Origin: an uncultured Alphaproteobacteria bacterium
GTDB lineage: Bacteria > Pseudomonadota > Alphaproteobacteria > HIMB59
Reading direction: 5' to 3'
NCBI GenBank assembly: GCA_902527545.1
Contig: CABZPR010000004.1
Coordinates: 45,478 to 109,477, forward strand
DNA: 64,000 nucleotides
Shown here one piece after another: positions 36,416 through 46,003 of this stretch. A program made the translations under genes and the position numbers. Positions within the stretch are counted from its first letter, which is position 1; each line of letters begins with the position of its first letter. The notes beneath the pieces are model-generated. The model was not told the origin of the DNA. It worked only from the letters and a program-made list of their open reading frames with translations, and ran no database searches.

Positions 36416-37750
36416 TTATTTTGTATCTAAATATGTAGCCATAGAGTCATCCATAGCATCCAACCATGTAGTGTGATGTGAGGGACCAGTGGTGCCAGTG
36501 ACAGGCGAGGAAAAGGATTTATCTCTATAAGTCAGGATATTTTCTTCCTTATGGTGTTCCCAATCATAAAAATGTTTGCGAATTAACTCAAAGTCAATTT
36601 TTGGGTAGTCAACAGCAGAACATAAATCCACACAATAATCTGTTTGAAAATCAATCATTTGATAGGCATCCTCTAGGGCCTCTTCCTTTTTAACCCAGTT
36701 ATCAATATCCTTTGCTAACTCATCAGCTGAAGGCAGATTTATTTTGTTCATTATTATGTCTCTAACATACCAAGCTTGGGCATCAAACATATTAAAAGTA
36801 TGAAACTGATCTTGCATACCAAGATAAAACAAATTTTGATTATTTTGCCATACTACTCCTTTGTATAAGTTTGGAGGATATAGCCTGTTATGAGTTTTTA
36901 ATTTTAGATCTTCTGGTAAAAAAGGAAAATGATGCAAGTAACCTGTACATAGTATTAAGGCATCCATTTCTTGAACTGTGCCATCTTTAAAAACTGCTTT
37001 GTTTCCATCGATCTTATCCATGTAATGTACTTCTTTCATGCCTTCAGGCCAATTGAAACCCATTGGATTGTTTCTATAACCAATAGTAACAGTTTTAGCT
37101 CCATATTTATGGCACTGTAACGCTACATCTTCAGCAGAGTAACTACTTCCGAGAACGACAACGTTTTTATCCCTAAACTCTTCAGCATCTCTGAAATCAT
37201 GAGAGTGCATTATTCTCCCTGGGAAGCTATTCATTCCCTCATATTCAGGAATGTATGGAACAGAGAAGTGACCAGTCGCAACAACTAATTTATCAAAACT
37301 TTCAGTCTTAGTTTGATCGTCTTTTTTATTTCGGTATGTAATGTCAAATCCATTACCATTATCAGCAACAGAGGTAACAGTGGTATTAAACTTTACGTAT
37401 TTTTTTACATCTGAATTTTCTGCACGACCTAAAATGTAATCTTGTAGGACGGCTCTTGGAGGGAAGGAGGGAATTGGTTTTTTGAAATGCTCATCAAAAG
37501 AATAATCTGCAAATTCAAGACACTCTTTTGGTCCATTCGACCAGAGGTATCTATACATACTATTGTGAATTGGATCTCCATATTGATCAGATCCGGTTCT
37601 CCAAGTATAATTCCAAAGACCACCCCAACTTTCTTGTTTTTCAAAGGCTACAACCTCAGGAATATTTTCGCCTTTGCTTTGCGCTTGATGCAGAGATCTT
37701 AAAAAAGATAGTCCACAGGGACCTGTACCAATTAGTGCAACTTTTGTCAT
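36416..37750 (-). CDS. tmm: Trimethylamine monooxygenase (flavin-containing)
   Basis: A 444-residue FMO. GTGPCG at residues 8-13 is the FAD site, GSSYSAED at 201-208 the NADPH site with the Tmm-type sequence, and FPGRIMHSHDF at 176-186 the FMO signature (F-x-G-x-x-x-H-x-x-x-F). The SNGPKE stretch with Asn72 matches the conserved Asn of bacterial Tmm. It oxidises trimethylamine to TMAO, using NADPH and O2. It diverges from mgdA across a 174-base spacer holding a strong palindrome, and is followed by a small membrane protein gene. With tdm nearby, TMA and TMAO can both be used. Confidence 0.93.
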   Translation of the reverse strand: MTKVALIGTGPCGLSFLRSLHQAQSKGENIPEVVAFEKQESWGGLWNYTWRTGSDQYGDPIHNSMYRYLWSNGPKECLEFADYSFDEHFKKPIPSFPPRAVLQDYILGRAENSDVKKYVKFNTTVTSVADNGNGFDITYRNKKDDQTKTESFDKLVVATGHFSVPYIPEYEGMNSFPGRIMHSHDFRDAEEFRDKNVVVLGSSYSAEDVALQCHKYGAKTVTIGYRNNPMGFNWPEGMKEVHYMDKIDGNKAVFKDGTVQEMDALILCTGYLHHFPFLPEDLKLKTHNRLYPPNLYKGVVWQNNQNLFYLGMQDQFHTFNMFDAQAWYVRDIIMNKINLPSADELAKDIDNWVKKEEALEDAYQMIDFQTDYCVDLCSAVDYPKIDFELIRKHFYDWEHHKEENILTYRDKSFSSPVTGTTGPSHHTTWLDAMDDSMATYLDTK

Positions 37751-37848
37751 TATTCTCCTCCGATTTGAATTAATATTAATAATTAAATTTTAATTTCCAA
37801 TCCATTTTTTGTCATAATCTGTAATAAATACAGGGATAATAAAAATGT

Positions 37849-37867
37849 TGTTTCATATTATGGAACA
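37849..37867. promoter_or_regulatory. IclR-box-like palindrome between tmm and mgdA
   Basis: TGTTTCATA T TATGGAACA: two 9-base arms around a single centre base, with one mismatch between the arms. It lies midway in the divergent spacer, 98 bases from the tmm start and 57 from the mgdA start, so one bound protein could act on both. Near-identical boxes occur at 45968-45986 and 46814-46832. The IclR gene at 46004 is the natural candidate for the binder (inference). Confidence 0.7.
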
Positions 37868-37923
37868 GGTTTATTGTAGCATTATATTAGGAATATATAT
37901 TTTCGAAGAGGTTTAATTGAATC

Positions 37924-39180
37924 ATGCAAAAGTACTCAGTTTTTAGTTTAGTAAAAAATGCTTTCACCAACCATGAAAATTGGGAGGTAGCTTGGAAAGA
38001 CCCTGAGCCTAAAAAAGAATACGATGTCATAATTGTAGGCGGCGGTGGTCATGGTCTTGCAACAGCTTATTATCTTGCAAAAGAACATGGCATCACAAAC
38101 GTTGCCATACTTGAAAAAGGTTGGATTGGTGGAGGTAATGTTGGAAGAAACACTACCATCTTGAGATCTAACTATATGTTTGATTCAAATGCTCATTTTT
38201 ATGAGTTTGGCATGAAGCTTTGGGAAACACTTAGCCAAGAATTAAATTACAACGTTATGTATTCACCGAGAGGAATTATAAACCTAGCTCACTCTGATGC
38301 ACAAATGAACGCTTACGCTAGAAGAGGTAACTCTATGAGATTAAATGGTATTGATGCAATTCTTCTTGGAAGGGATGATTTAAAAAAGATGATCCCATTT
38401 GCAGATTTTTCAGAAACATGTCGTTTTCCTATTCATGGTGGTTTAATGCAACCACGTGGAGGAACTGCAAGACATGATGCAGTTGCTTGGGGATACGCGA
38501 GACAGGCAGACTCTATGGGTGTCGATATAATTCAAAATTGTGAAGTGACAGGTTTTGATGTTAACAACGGAAAAATAGAAGGCGTTCAAACATCAAGAGG
38601 AAATATTAAAACTAAAAAAGTTGGATTGTGTGTTGCTGGAAGCACTACACTTTTAGCAGACATGTTAAATATGAGACTTCCAATTGAAGCACATGTTCTG
38701 CAAGCTTGTGTCTCAGAACCAGTTAAACCTTTACTTCATAACGTAGTTACATTCGGAGCAGGTCACTTTTATTGTAGTCAATCTGACAAAGGTGAAATGG
38801 TTATGGGTGGTGATTTAGATGGTTACAACAGCTATGCTCAAAGAGGAAATATGCCAATGATACAGCATGTTTTAACAGGTGGATTGGCTGTCTTCCCAAA
38901 CTTTAGTAGACTCAAAATGCTTCGAACTTGGGGAGGTATTATGGATATGTCCATGGATGGTTCTCCAATAATCGATAAAACTCATATTGAGGGTGTATAT
39001 CTTAATTGCGGTTGGTGTTACGGTGGCTTTAAAGCTACTCCCAGCTCAGGTTTTGTTTTTGCGCATACAATAGCACAAGATCAAGTACATGAACTCAACT
39101 CAGACTTTAACCTTGAAAGATTCCATACTGGAAAAATTATAGATGAAAAGGGTGTAGGCCCTAAACCTTGGATCGGTTAA
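37924..39180 (+). CDS. mgdA: N-methylglutamate dehydrogenase subunit A (sarcosine oxidase beta-like)
   Basis: A 418-residue flavoprotein. VIIVGGGGHGLATAYYLA at ~35-52 is the FAD site, and His184 in GGTARHDAVAW matches the covalent FMN His of SoxB-type beta subunits. The gene order beta-delta-alpha-gamma (418, 90, 999, 198 residues) is that of soxBDAG and mgdABCD. Because mgsABC genes follow at once and the region is built around methylamines, I read it as N-methylglutamate dehydrogenase, which yields glutamate and one-carbon units. Heterotetrameric sarcosine oxidase is the alternative, since the subunits are hard to tell apart. Confidence 0.82.
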   Translation: MQKYSVFSLVKNAFTNHENWEVAWKDPEPKKEYDVIIVGGGGHGLATAYYLAKEHGITNVAILEKGWIGGGNVGRNTTILRSNYMFDSNAHFYEFGMKLWETLSQELNYNVMYSPRGIINLAHSDAQMNAYARRGNSMRLNGIDAILLGRDDLKKMIPFADFSETCRFPIHGGLMQPRGGTARHDAVAWGYARQADSMGVDIIQNCEVTGFDVNNGKIEGVQTSRGNIKTKKVGLCVAGSTTLLADMLNMRLPIEAHVLQACVSEPVKPLLHNVVTFGAGHFYCSQSDKGEMVMGGDLDGYNSYAQRGNMPMIQHVLTGGLAVFPNFSRLKMLRTWGGIMDMSMDGSPIIDKTHIEGVYLNCGWCYGGFKATPSSGFVFAHTIAQDQVHELNSDFNLERFHTGKIIDEKGVGPKPWIG

Positions 39181-39183
39181 TAG

Positions 39184-39456
39184 ATGTTAGAAATAAAATG
39201 CCCATACTGTGGCAAGCGCTCACAAAATGAATTTTCTTATGGCGGAGACGCCACTATAAAAAGACCTCAACTAGGAGAAGAAATTTCAACCGAGGATTGG
39301 GATAATTTTGTTTACTACAGAGATAACCCAAGAGGAAAACATTCAGAACTATGGCATCATGTTTCTGGATGTAGACAATGGTTTAAAGTCTCAAGAGACA
39401 CCGCTACACATGAAATTTTTGATACTTGTAAAATGAACGAGGACTTTAATGTCTAA
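39184..39456 (+). CDS. mgdB: N-methylglutamate dehydrogenase subunit B (SoxD-like, zinc)
   Basis: A 90-residue protein. Cys6 and Cys9 (CPYCGKR) with His59 and Cys63 (HHVSGCRQW) fit the zinc site of sarcosine oxidase delta subunits. EISTEDWDNFVYYRDNPRG is also a family block. It is a small structural subunit of the heterotetramer in the cytoplasm. It sits 3 bases after mgdA and overlaps mgdC by 8 bases, so it is part of the tight mgdABCD operon. Confidence 0.88.
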   Translation: MLEIKCPYCGKRSQNEFSYGGDATIKRPQLGEEISTEDWDNFVYYRDNPRGKHSELWHHVSGCRQWFKVSRDTATHEIFDTCKMNEDFNV

Positions 39457-42448
39457 CAGTTTTAGAACAACCAACTCAACAGGACTTATTAATAAGGATA
39501 AAAAAATTTATTTTACTTTTAACGGCACTATTTATCATGGCTATGAAGGAGACACTCTTGCATCTGCTTTAATTGCAAATGGTGTTCATTTAGTTGGAAG
39601 AAGTTTTAAGTATCATCGACCTCGCGGTTTTTTAGGAGTTGGTGTTGAAGAACCAAATGCAATGGTACAATTGCATGATGGTAATAAATCTGAACCTAAT
39701 ATCATTGCAACCGAAGTTGAGTTAGTTGAGGGATTAAAAGCTAAAAGTCAAAATTGTTGGCCTTCTGTTCAATTTGATATTGGAGAAATCAATAATGTCT
39801 TAAATCGTTTTTTTCCTGCAGGTTTCTATTACAAAACATTTATGTGGCCAAAAAGTTTTTGGATGAAAATCTATGAACCATTTATAAGAAAAGCTGCTGG
39901 TATGGGTAAAGCACCACTGCTACCTGACCCAGATAGGTACGAACATAATTATGAACACTGCGATGTACTAGTTGTTGGCTCTGGCCCATCAGGCCTCGCA
40001 AGTGCTCTGGCTGCTGCTAAAAATGGGGCTAGGGTAATATTAGCAGAAGACAAGCCTAATTTTGGTGGCTCTCTTTTAACTGACGAAGTTACGATTGGTA
40101 ACATGTCAGGAAAAGAGTGGGCTAGTGATACCATTTCCCAATTAAAAAGTATGCCAAATGTAATATTAAAAAAAAGGTCACAAGTCTTCGGATACTATGA
40201 TCACAATATGACCGTAATGATTGAAAGAGTTAGCGATCATATTGAAAATCCCTCAAAATACACACCAAGACAAAGACTTCATTATATTAGAGCTGGAGAA
40301 GTAATAGTTTCAACTGGTTCTATTGAAAGACCAATATCTTTTGGAAACAATGATAGACCAGGAATTGTATTAGCCTCAGCAGCAAAAGAGTATATGAAGG
40401 TTTATGAAACATTAGTTGGTAAGAAACCAATTATATTTACCAATAATGATACAGCATATTCTACTGCCCTTGAGTTTATTAAAAATAATATTGAACCAAT
40501 CATTGTAGACACTCGAGACAGCTCAAATGGTGAATTAGTCAAAGAAGTTCAGCAAAAGGGTATTTCTATTAAATTTAATTCAGGGATCGCAGACACTAAA
40601 GGACATTTGAAGATAAATTCTGCTATCATTGGCAAGCTTGACTCTTCAAAAGAGTCTTTTATTTCAGAAGAAACAGTAGAGTGTGATTGCATTTGTATGT
40701 CAGGAGGCTGGACACCAACGGTTCATTTATCTTCCCAAGCTGGAAATAAATTAAAGTTTAACGACGATATTGATGCGTTCGTGCCGGATAAAAAAAGACA
40801 AAAAGAAACAGCAATTGGAGCAGCCAATGGTTCTTTCACCTTAAATCAATCTCTAGCTGAAGGTTTTCAAGTGGGCTTTGATTTATCAAACAAATTCACA
40901 GATCAAAATAATCCTACAAATAGTCCCAACTCAAATGAACCTAGCTATGAAAAACATGAAAAGCTCTGGTGTATGCCTTTACCATCTGGAAAAAAACCAA
41001 AACGCTTTATCGACTTTCAAAATGACGTTGCAGTTTCTGATGTAGAGCTAGCAATTAGAGAAGGCTTCAGATCAATTGAGCACGTCAAAAGATATACAAC
41101 TCTTGGGATGGCTGGCGATCAAGGCAAGACAAGTAATTTAAATGGTTTGCAATATGTATCTAAAATAGAAAAAAAGATTGTTCCAGAAGTTGGTCATACA
41201 ACATTTAGACCACCATACACCCCTGTAACAATTGGAGCTATCGTGGGTAGAGAAGTTGGTAATCACTATTTACCAACAAGAAAATCTCCCATTCATACAT
41301 GGCATGAGGAAAATAATGCTGTTTTTGTAGCAGCAGGTTTATGGCAAAGACCTAGATACTACCCAAGGGGTTCTGAGGATATGAACAGTGCTGTTAATAG
41401 GGAAGCTGCAAATGTAAGAAAAAACGTTGGAATTTGTGATGTTACGACACTTGGTAAGATTGATATTAAAGGTCCGGATGCACCAGAATTCTTAAATAGA
41501 GTTTATACAAATGCATGGCTGAAATTACCTGTTGGAAAAGCTAGATATGGAGTAATGCTAAGGGAAGATGGCATGGTTTTTGATGATGGAACAACATCTC
41601 GATTATCTGAAAATCATTTTCATATGACTACCACTACTGCCCAAGCTGCAAATGTTTTATCGCACTTAGAGTATTATTTACAAGTTGTATGGCCAGATTT
41701 AGATGTAAATGTCTTATCAACTACTGAACAGTGGTCTGGTATAGCAGTGGCAGGTCCAAAATCTAGAGATCTTTTATCAAAATTATTTCCTGATGTAGAT
41801 ATGTCAAATGAGAGTTTACCATTCATGGGTCTTGTTGACTCTTCAATAGACGGTATCAAAGCTAGAATTTATAGAATTTCTTTTTCTGGTGAACTAGCTT
41901 ATGAGGTAAATGTCGAGTCAAACTATGGTCTTTATACGTGGAAGAAGATCATGGAAGTAGGACAGTCATTTGATATTCAACCATACGGAACAGAGGCTCT
42001 ATCAACCTTAAGAATAGAAATGGGTCATGTCGCAGGAGCAGAATTAGACGGACGCACTATTCCTTTTGATGTTGGACTGAATAGTATGGTGAGTCAGAAA
42101 AAAGATTTTATAGGTAAAAGATCTCTATCTAAAGACGCATTCACTGAGTCGGATAGACAAACTATTGTTGGACTTGTTCCACTAGACAAAAAAACAAAGA
42201 TCCCAGAGGGTTCACATATTATAGAAGATAATAGTGCTGTTGCCCCAATACCTAAACTTGGACATGTTTCATCTTCTTGTTGGAGTGTTGAATATAATAA
42301 TCCTTTTTCCATAGCCATTATAAAAGATGGTAAAAATAAAATTGGTAAAAATCTATATGCTGTCTCTCCTTTAAAAGATATTTCAATTCCTGTTGAGGTA
42401 GTATCCTCACACTACGTTGATCCCGAAGGCTCAAGGGTGAGATCATAA
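39449..42448 (+). CDS. mgdC: N-methylglutamate dehydrogenase subunit C (SoxA-like alpha)
   Basis: A 999-residue flavoprotein. Residues ~20-110 form an SoxA N-terminal 2Fe-2S-ferredoxin-like domain without cluster cysteines (GVHLVGRSFKYHRPRGFLG), ~165-500 an NAD-binding Rossmann domain (VVGSGPSGLASALAAAKNGA), and ~600-995 a GcvT-like folate domain (LRIEMGHVAGAELDGRTIPFD). This is the alpha subunit layout, which oxidises the substrate with its partner and gives methylene-tetrahydrofolate. It overlaps mgdB and mgdD. The choice of N-methylglutamate over sarcosine rests on the neighbouring mgs genes. Confidence 0.85.
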   Translation: MSNSFRTTNSTGLINKDKKIYFTFNGTIYHGYEGDTLASALIANGVHLVGRSFKYHRPRGFLGVGVEEPNAMVQLHDGNKSEPNIIATEVELVEGLKAKSQNCWPSVQFDIGEINNVLNRFFPAGFYYKTFMWPKSFWMKIYEPFIRKAAGMGKAPLLPDPDRYEHNYEHCDVLVVGSGPSGLASALAAAKNGARVILAEDKPNFGGSLLTDEVTIGNMSGKEWASDTISQLKSMPNVILKKRSQVFGYYDHNMTVMIERVSDHIENPSKYTPRQRLHYIRAGEVIVSTGSIERPISFGNNDRPGIVLASAAKEYMKVYETLVGKKPIIFTNNDTAYSTALEFIKNNIEPIIVDTRDSSNGELVKEVQQKGISIKFNSGIADTKGHLKINSAIIGKLDSSKESFISEETVECDCICMSGGWTPTVHLSSQAGNKLKFNDDIDAFVPDKKRQKETAIGAANGSFTLNQSLAEGFQVGFDLSNKFTDQNNPTNSPNSNEPSYEKHEKLWCMPLPSGKKPKRFIDFQNDVAVSDVELAIREGFRSIEHVKRYTTLGMAGDQGKTSNLNGLQYVSKIEKKIVPEVGHTTFRPPYTPVTIGAIVGREVGNHYLPTRKSPIHTWHEENNAVFVAAGLWQRPRYYPRGSEDMNSAVNREAANVRKNVGICDVTTLGKIDIKGPDAPEFLNRVYTNAWLKLPVGKARYGVMLREDGMVFDDGTTSRLSENHFHMTTTTAQAANVLSHLEYYLQVVWPDLDVNVLSTTEQWSGIAVAGPKSRDLLSKLFPDVDMSNESLPFMGLVDSSIDGIKARIYRISFSGELAYEVNVESNYGLYTWKKIMEVGQSFDIQPYGTEALSTLRIEMGHVAGAELDGRTIPFDVGLNSMVSQKKDFIGKRSLSKDAFTESDRQTIVGLVPLDKKTKIPEGSHIIEDNSAVAPIPKLGHVSSSCWSVEYNNPFSIAIIKDGKNKIGKNLYAVSPLKDISIPVEVVSSHYVDPEGSRVRS

Positions 42449-43044
42449 TGGAGCAAGCACAAAATCTATCACCACTTCATTTTGATCATAAGCTCGGCTT
42501 GTTTGGCGACCATGAGAATAAAGAAAACCTATTAAAAATATCGGAAATAAAAGATCTTAGTATTATCCAAATTGCTAAATTTAAGAAAAGCTCAATTGAG
42601 ATTGAAAAAGTTACTATAAATCAACTTAATTTACCGACAGAAAGTTTAAAAGTTTCTCACAATCAAGAGACAAGAGTATTGTGGACCGGTCCTGATACCT
42701 GGTTAATTATCTCAAAAAAAATTGACTTGAAAGACGAAATTTACAAATCGATCAGAGATGAGGATTTTGCCATTACAGATATTTCACAATCAAGAGCTGT
42801 ATTACAAATATCAGGCGTAAATGCAAAAAATGTTTTAAAAAAAGGTTCTCCAATAAATTTTAATGAAAATATGTTTAAACCAAATAATTGCGCGAACACT
42901 ACATATAACGGAATTAACATACTGATCGACTATTTAGACGACCAACCGTTTTGTTTTAACCTTTATGCATTAAGAAGCTTTGGTGGTTCTTTTTACCATA
43001 GCATTACTGACTCGTCATTAGAGTATGGGTATGAGGGTATTTAA
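42448..43044 (+). CDS. mgdD: N-methylglutamate dehydrogenase subunit D (SoxG-like gamma)
   Basis: A 198-residue protein of the sarcosine oxidase gamma family, which is poorly conserved. TRVLWTGPDTWLIIS and AITDISQSRAVLQISG (S-x-A-x-L-x-I-x-G) are the parts that fit, together with FNLYALRSFGGSFYHS at the end. It completes the heterotetramer of the operon. It starts at the TAATG overlap with mgdC and ends 5 bases before the first mgs gene. Its assignment rests partly on position after the alpha subunit. Confidence 0.8.
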   Translation: MEQAQNLSPLHFDHKLGLFGDHENKENLLKISEIKDLSIIQIAKFKKSSIEIEKVTINQLNLPTESLKVSHNQETRVLWTGPDTWLIISKKIDLKDEIYKSIRDEDFAITDISQSRAVLQISGVNAKNVLKKGSPINFNENMFKPNNCANTTYNGINILIDYLDDQPFCFNLYALRSFGGSFYHSITDSSLEYGYEGI

Positions 43045-43049
43045 TATTA

Positions 43050-43931
43050 ATGTGCGGTATAGTTGGAATATATTTAAAAAATAAAAAATATAATTCACAA
43101 TTAGGTAAATTTCTTACTGGAATGATGAATAGTATGGCTACGCGTGGTCCTGATAGTGCAGGTTTCGCAATATACTCATCTGAGAAAAAAAAGAAATATA
43201 AATATTCAGTCTGCTCTAATACTGATCAAGTTAAAGAAATTTCAAAAAAACTATCAAAGCAAGTAAAAGATATCAAAGTAAAATCTATTTCAGATCATTT
43301 AATAATTGAAACAGCAATGAAGCCTAAAAAGTTTATAGAAATTTTAAAAAATCATGATGAATTAAGTTTAGTTGGATATGGTAGTTGCATAGAAATATTT
43401 AAACAAGTGGGAAATCCGAAGGATGTTGTTAAAAATTTTTCACTAGAGAAGTTTTCTGGCTCACATGCTATTGGGCATACAAGGATGGCAACAGAAAGTG
43501 CAATCACGACAGATGGCTCTCATCCATATTCCACAGGTGAGGATGAATGTCTTGTACATAACGGATCCTTGTCAAATCATAACAACTTAAGAAGATCGCT
43601 TCAGAAAAAAGGGATTGAAATAAAGTCCATGAATGATACGGAAGTCGCTGCAGGTTATATTTCAAACGGATTATCTGACAAAAAATCACTCAAAGAAACA
43701 CTTTTGGATGGACTGAAGGACCTCGATGGTTTTTACACATTTATTTCCGGAACCAAAAATGGCATGGCAATTGTTAGAGATGAGATTGCTTGTAAGCCCG
43801 CAGTTGTTGCAGAAACAAAGGATTATGTTGCTATTGCCTCAGAGTTTCAAGCAATGGCACATTTACCAAATGTAAATTCAGCAAAAATTTTTGAACCAGA
43901 GCCCGGAAAAGTATATAGCTGGGGCAAATAA
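43050..43931 (+). CDS. mgsA: N-methylglutamate synthase subunit A-like amidotransferase (set 1)
   Basis: A 293-residue class II amidotransferase domain. MCGIVGIY gives the N-terminal nucleophile Cys2; TRGPDSAGFAIYSS, IGHTRMAT and VHNGSLSNHNNLR are the glutaminase blocks. It corresponds to the glutaminase part of glutamate synthase, separated as a subunit. In N-methylglutamate synthase it takes the donor (gamma-glutamylmethylamide) and feeds methylamine to the FMN subunit. It follows mgdABCD immediately and is coupled by TAATG to the next gene. GlxB of other alphaproteobacteria is a close relative. Confidence 0.82.
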   Translation: MCGIVGIYLKNKKYNSQLGKFLTGMMNSMATRGPDSAGFAIYSSEKKKKYKYSVCSNTDQVKEISKKLSKQVKDIKVKSISDHLIIETAMKPKKFIEILKNHDELSLVGYGSCIEIFKQVGNPKDVVKNFSLEKFSGSHAIGHTRMATESAITTDGSHPYSTGEDECLVHNGSLSNHNNLRRSLQKKGIEIKSMNDTEVAAGYISNGLSDKKSLKETLLDGLKDLDGFYTFISGTKNGMAIVRDEIACKPAVVAETKDYVAIASEFQAMAHLPNVNSAKIFEPEPGKVYSWGK

Positions 43932-44614
43932 TGAATTTAAATTTAAAAAAAGAGTCATTGAGGAAAGTTAATGAAACTCTTCAGAGTATAGATAGAAAAT
44001 CAAACAAAAAGATTTTTAAAGTTTCAAATCCAGATGGAAATCACGCTATTTGTGCTGGATTAAAAGACGAGATTGAAGTCACTATTGATGGTCACACAGG
44101 ATACTATTGTGCTGGTATGAACATGAATGCAAATATCATTGTAAATGGAAATGTGGGCACAGGTGTTGCAGAAAATATGATGTCTGGAACTGTTCATGTT
44201 AAGGGCAATGCATCCCAATCAGCCGGTGCTACAGCACATGGTGGAACTTTGATCATTGATGGTGATACTAGTTCACGTTGTGGGATTTCAATGAAAGGAA
44301 TAGATATCATAGTTAAAGGATCGGTAGGCCATATGTCTGCATTTATGGCTCAATCTGGAAATTTGGTTATATGTGGAGATGCTGGAGACGCTCTGGGAGA
44401 CAGTATCTATGAAGCAAATATTTTTATTAAGGGTAAGGTGAAATCACTCGGTGCTGACTGCGAAGAGAAAAAAATGAATAAAAAAGATCAAAATATTTTG
44501 AGATCTCTTTTAAAAAAAGCAAGTATAAATGAAAGTGAGATTAAAAACTTCAAAATGTATGGTTCAGCAAGAAAACTCTATAATTTTAATATAGATAATG
44601 TATCGGAGTACTAA
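43931..44614 (+). CDS. mgsB: N-methylglutamate synthase subunit B-like, GXGXG domain (set 1)
   Basis: A 227-residue right-handed beta-helix protein with repeated glycine motifs, the domain found at the C-terminus of glutamate synthase. Repeats run from about residue 45 to 175 (GHTGYYCAGMNM, GNVGTGVAENMMSG, GATAHGGTLIIDG and so on). It is structural, holding the amidotransferase and FMN subunits together. It is shorter than its paralogue at 50678 (278 residues), lacking the N-terminal extension. TAATG overlaps couple it to both neighbours. Confidence 0.85.
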   Translation: MNLNLKKESLRKVNETLQSIDRKSNKKIFKVSNPDGNHAICAGLKDEIEVTIDGHTGYYCAGMNMNANIIVNGNVGTGVAENMMSGTVHVKGNASQSAGATAHGGTLIIDGDTSSRCGISMKGIDIIVKGSVGHMSAFMAQSGNLVICGDAGDALGDSIYEANIFIKGKVKSLGADCEEKKMNKKDQNILRSLLKKASINESEIKNFKMYGSARKLYNFNIDNVSEY

Positions 44615-45933
44615 TGGCAGAAAAATTTAAAACTACACCAAGAAAATCTTGGACATTTGATGACTATACAAACTCTGAAATTCGAAGAGCTGCAGAAACA
44701 GGTATTTATGACATTAGAGGCGGTGGTTCAAAAAAAAGATTACCTCATTTTGACGATCTTCTTTTTTTAGGCGCATCAATGTCAAGATACCCTTTAGAGG
44801 GCTACAGAGAAAAGTGTAGTACTAACGTCACTCTTGGAACAAGATTTGCAAAAAAACCGCTTGAATTAGATATTCCAATAACAATTGCTGGAATGAGCTT
44901 TGGAGCTCTCTCAGGACCTGCGAAAGAAGCTCTTGGAAGAGGAGCTAGTATTGCCGGGACTTCAACGACAACAGGCGATGGAGGCATGACCCCTGAGGAG
45001 AGAGGACAATCAAAGCATTTGGTTTACCAATTACTTCCCTCAAGGTATGGAATGAATCCAGAGGATTTAAGAAAAGCAGATGCTATTGAAGTTGTGATAG
45101 GTCAAGGTGCTAAACCTGGCGGTGGAGGTATGTTACTCGGTCAAAAGATAAGTGATCGTGTTGCCGAGATGAGAACATTACCAAAAGGAATTGATCAGAG
45201 ATCAGCATGTAGACATCCAGATTGGACTGGACCAGATGATTTGGAAATTAAGATTTTAGAGCTCAGGGAAATAACAGGTTGGAAAGTTCCTATATTTGTA
45301 AAAATTGCAGGATCTAGGCCTTACTACGATACTGCTCTTGCAGTAAAAGCAGGTGCTGATGTTGTGGTGCTTGATGGTATGCAAGGAGGTACTGCAGCCA
45401 CACAGGAGGTATTTATCGAAAATGTAGGTCAGCCAACATTGGCGTGTATCAGGCCAGCAGTAGATGCTTTATTAGACTTAGATATGCACAGGAAGGTTCA
45501 GTTAATTATTTCAGGTGGAATTAGAAATGGTGCGGATGTTGCAAAAGCAATGGCATTGGGTGCTGATGCTGTTTCCATTGGTTCATCAGCATTAATCGCA
45601 CTTGGTGATAATGATCCAAAGTGGGAGAGCGATTACAAAAAACTTGGAACAACAGCTGGTGCTTTCGATGATTGGCATGAAGGTAAAGACCCATCTGGTA
45701 TAAATACACAAGACCCAAAATTAATGAAAAGGTTAGATCCAGTAAAAGGTGGAAAAAGATTATCTAATTATCTCAAGGTTATGACTCTTGAAGCCCAAAC
45801 TATAGCCAGGGCATGCGGTAAAAACGATTTACATAATCTTGAACCTGAGGACCTATGTGCATTAACAGTTGAAGCTGCTGCAATGGCAAGGGTTCCTTTA
45901 GCGGGAACGGGTTGGGTGCCTGGTAAGATTTAA
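44614..45933 (+). CDS. mgsC: N-methylglutamate synthase subunit C-like, FMN domain (set 1), no Fe-S cysteines
   Basis: A 439-residue glutamate-synthase-like FMN-binding TIM barrel. GMSFGALSGPAKEALGRG, RQAGDGGM-type loops (here TGDGGMTPEER) and GADVVVLDGMQGGTAATQ match the family. The region that holds the [3Fe-4S] cysteines in glutamate synthase and in the paralogue at 51514 (C-x2-C-x4-C-P-V-G) reads here as about residues 331-365 without a single Cys, so this copy probably has no cluster. It would combine 2-oxoglutarate with methylamine to form N-methylglutamate. Coupled to mgsB by TAATG. Confidence 0.82.
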   Translation: MAEKFKTTPRKSWTFDDYTNSEIRRAAETGIYDIRGGGSKKRLPHFDDLLFLGASMSRYPLEGYREKCSTNVTLGTRFAKKPLELDIPITIAGMSFGALSGPAKEALGRGASIAGTSTTTGDGGMTPEERGQSKHLVYQLLPSRYGMNPEDLRKADAIEVVIGQGAKPGGGGMLLGQKISDRVAEMRTLPKGIDQRSACRHPDWTGPDDLEIKILELREITGWKVPIFVKIAGSRPYYDTALAVKAGADVVVLDGMQGGTAATQEVFIENVGQPTLACIRPAVDALLDLDMHRKVQLIISGGIRNGADVAKAMALGADAVSIGSSALIALGDNDPKWESDYKKLGTTAGAFDDWHEGKDPSGINTQDPKLMKRLDPVKGGKRLSNYLKVMTLEAQTIARACGKNDLHNLEPEDLCALTVEAAAMARVPLAGTGWVPGKI

Positions 45934-45967
45934 TCATTAGTTGCTAATAACTTGCACTCTACTATAA

Positions 45968-45986
45968 TGTTTCACACTATGGAACA
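45968..45986. promoter_or_regulatory. IclR-box-like palindrome upstream of iclR
   Basis: TGTTTCACA C TATGGAACA: the same 19-base box as at 37849, with arms differing at one or two positions. It ends 18 bases before the start codon of the IclR gene and just before its ribosome site, so it would block transcription or be bound as an autoregulatory site. Confidence 0.7.
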
Positions 45987-46003
45987 TTTGTTGGAGGACA
46001 GTT

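Noticed and set aside
37924..43044. Reading mgdABCD as a plain sarcosine oxidase operon
   Set aside because: Not excluded, since the subunits are homologous, but directly following mgsABC genes and the nearby tdm, tmm and gmaS make N-methylglutamate the more likely substrate.
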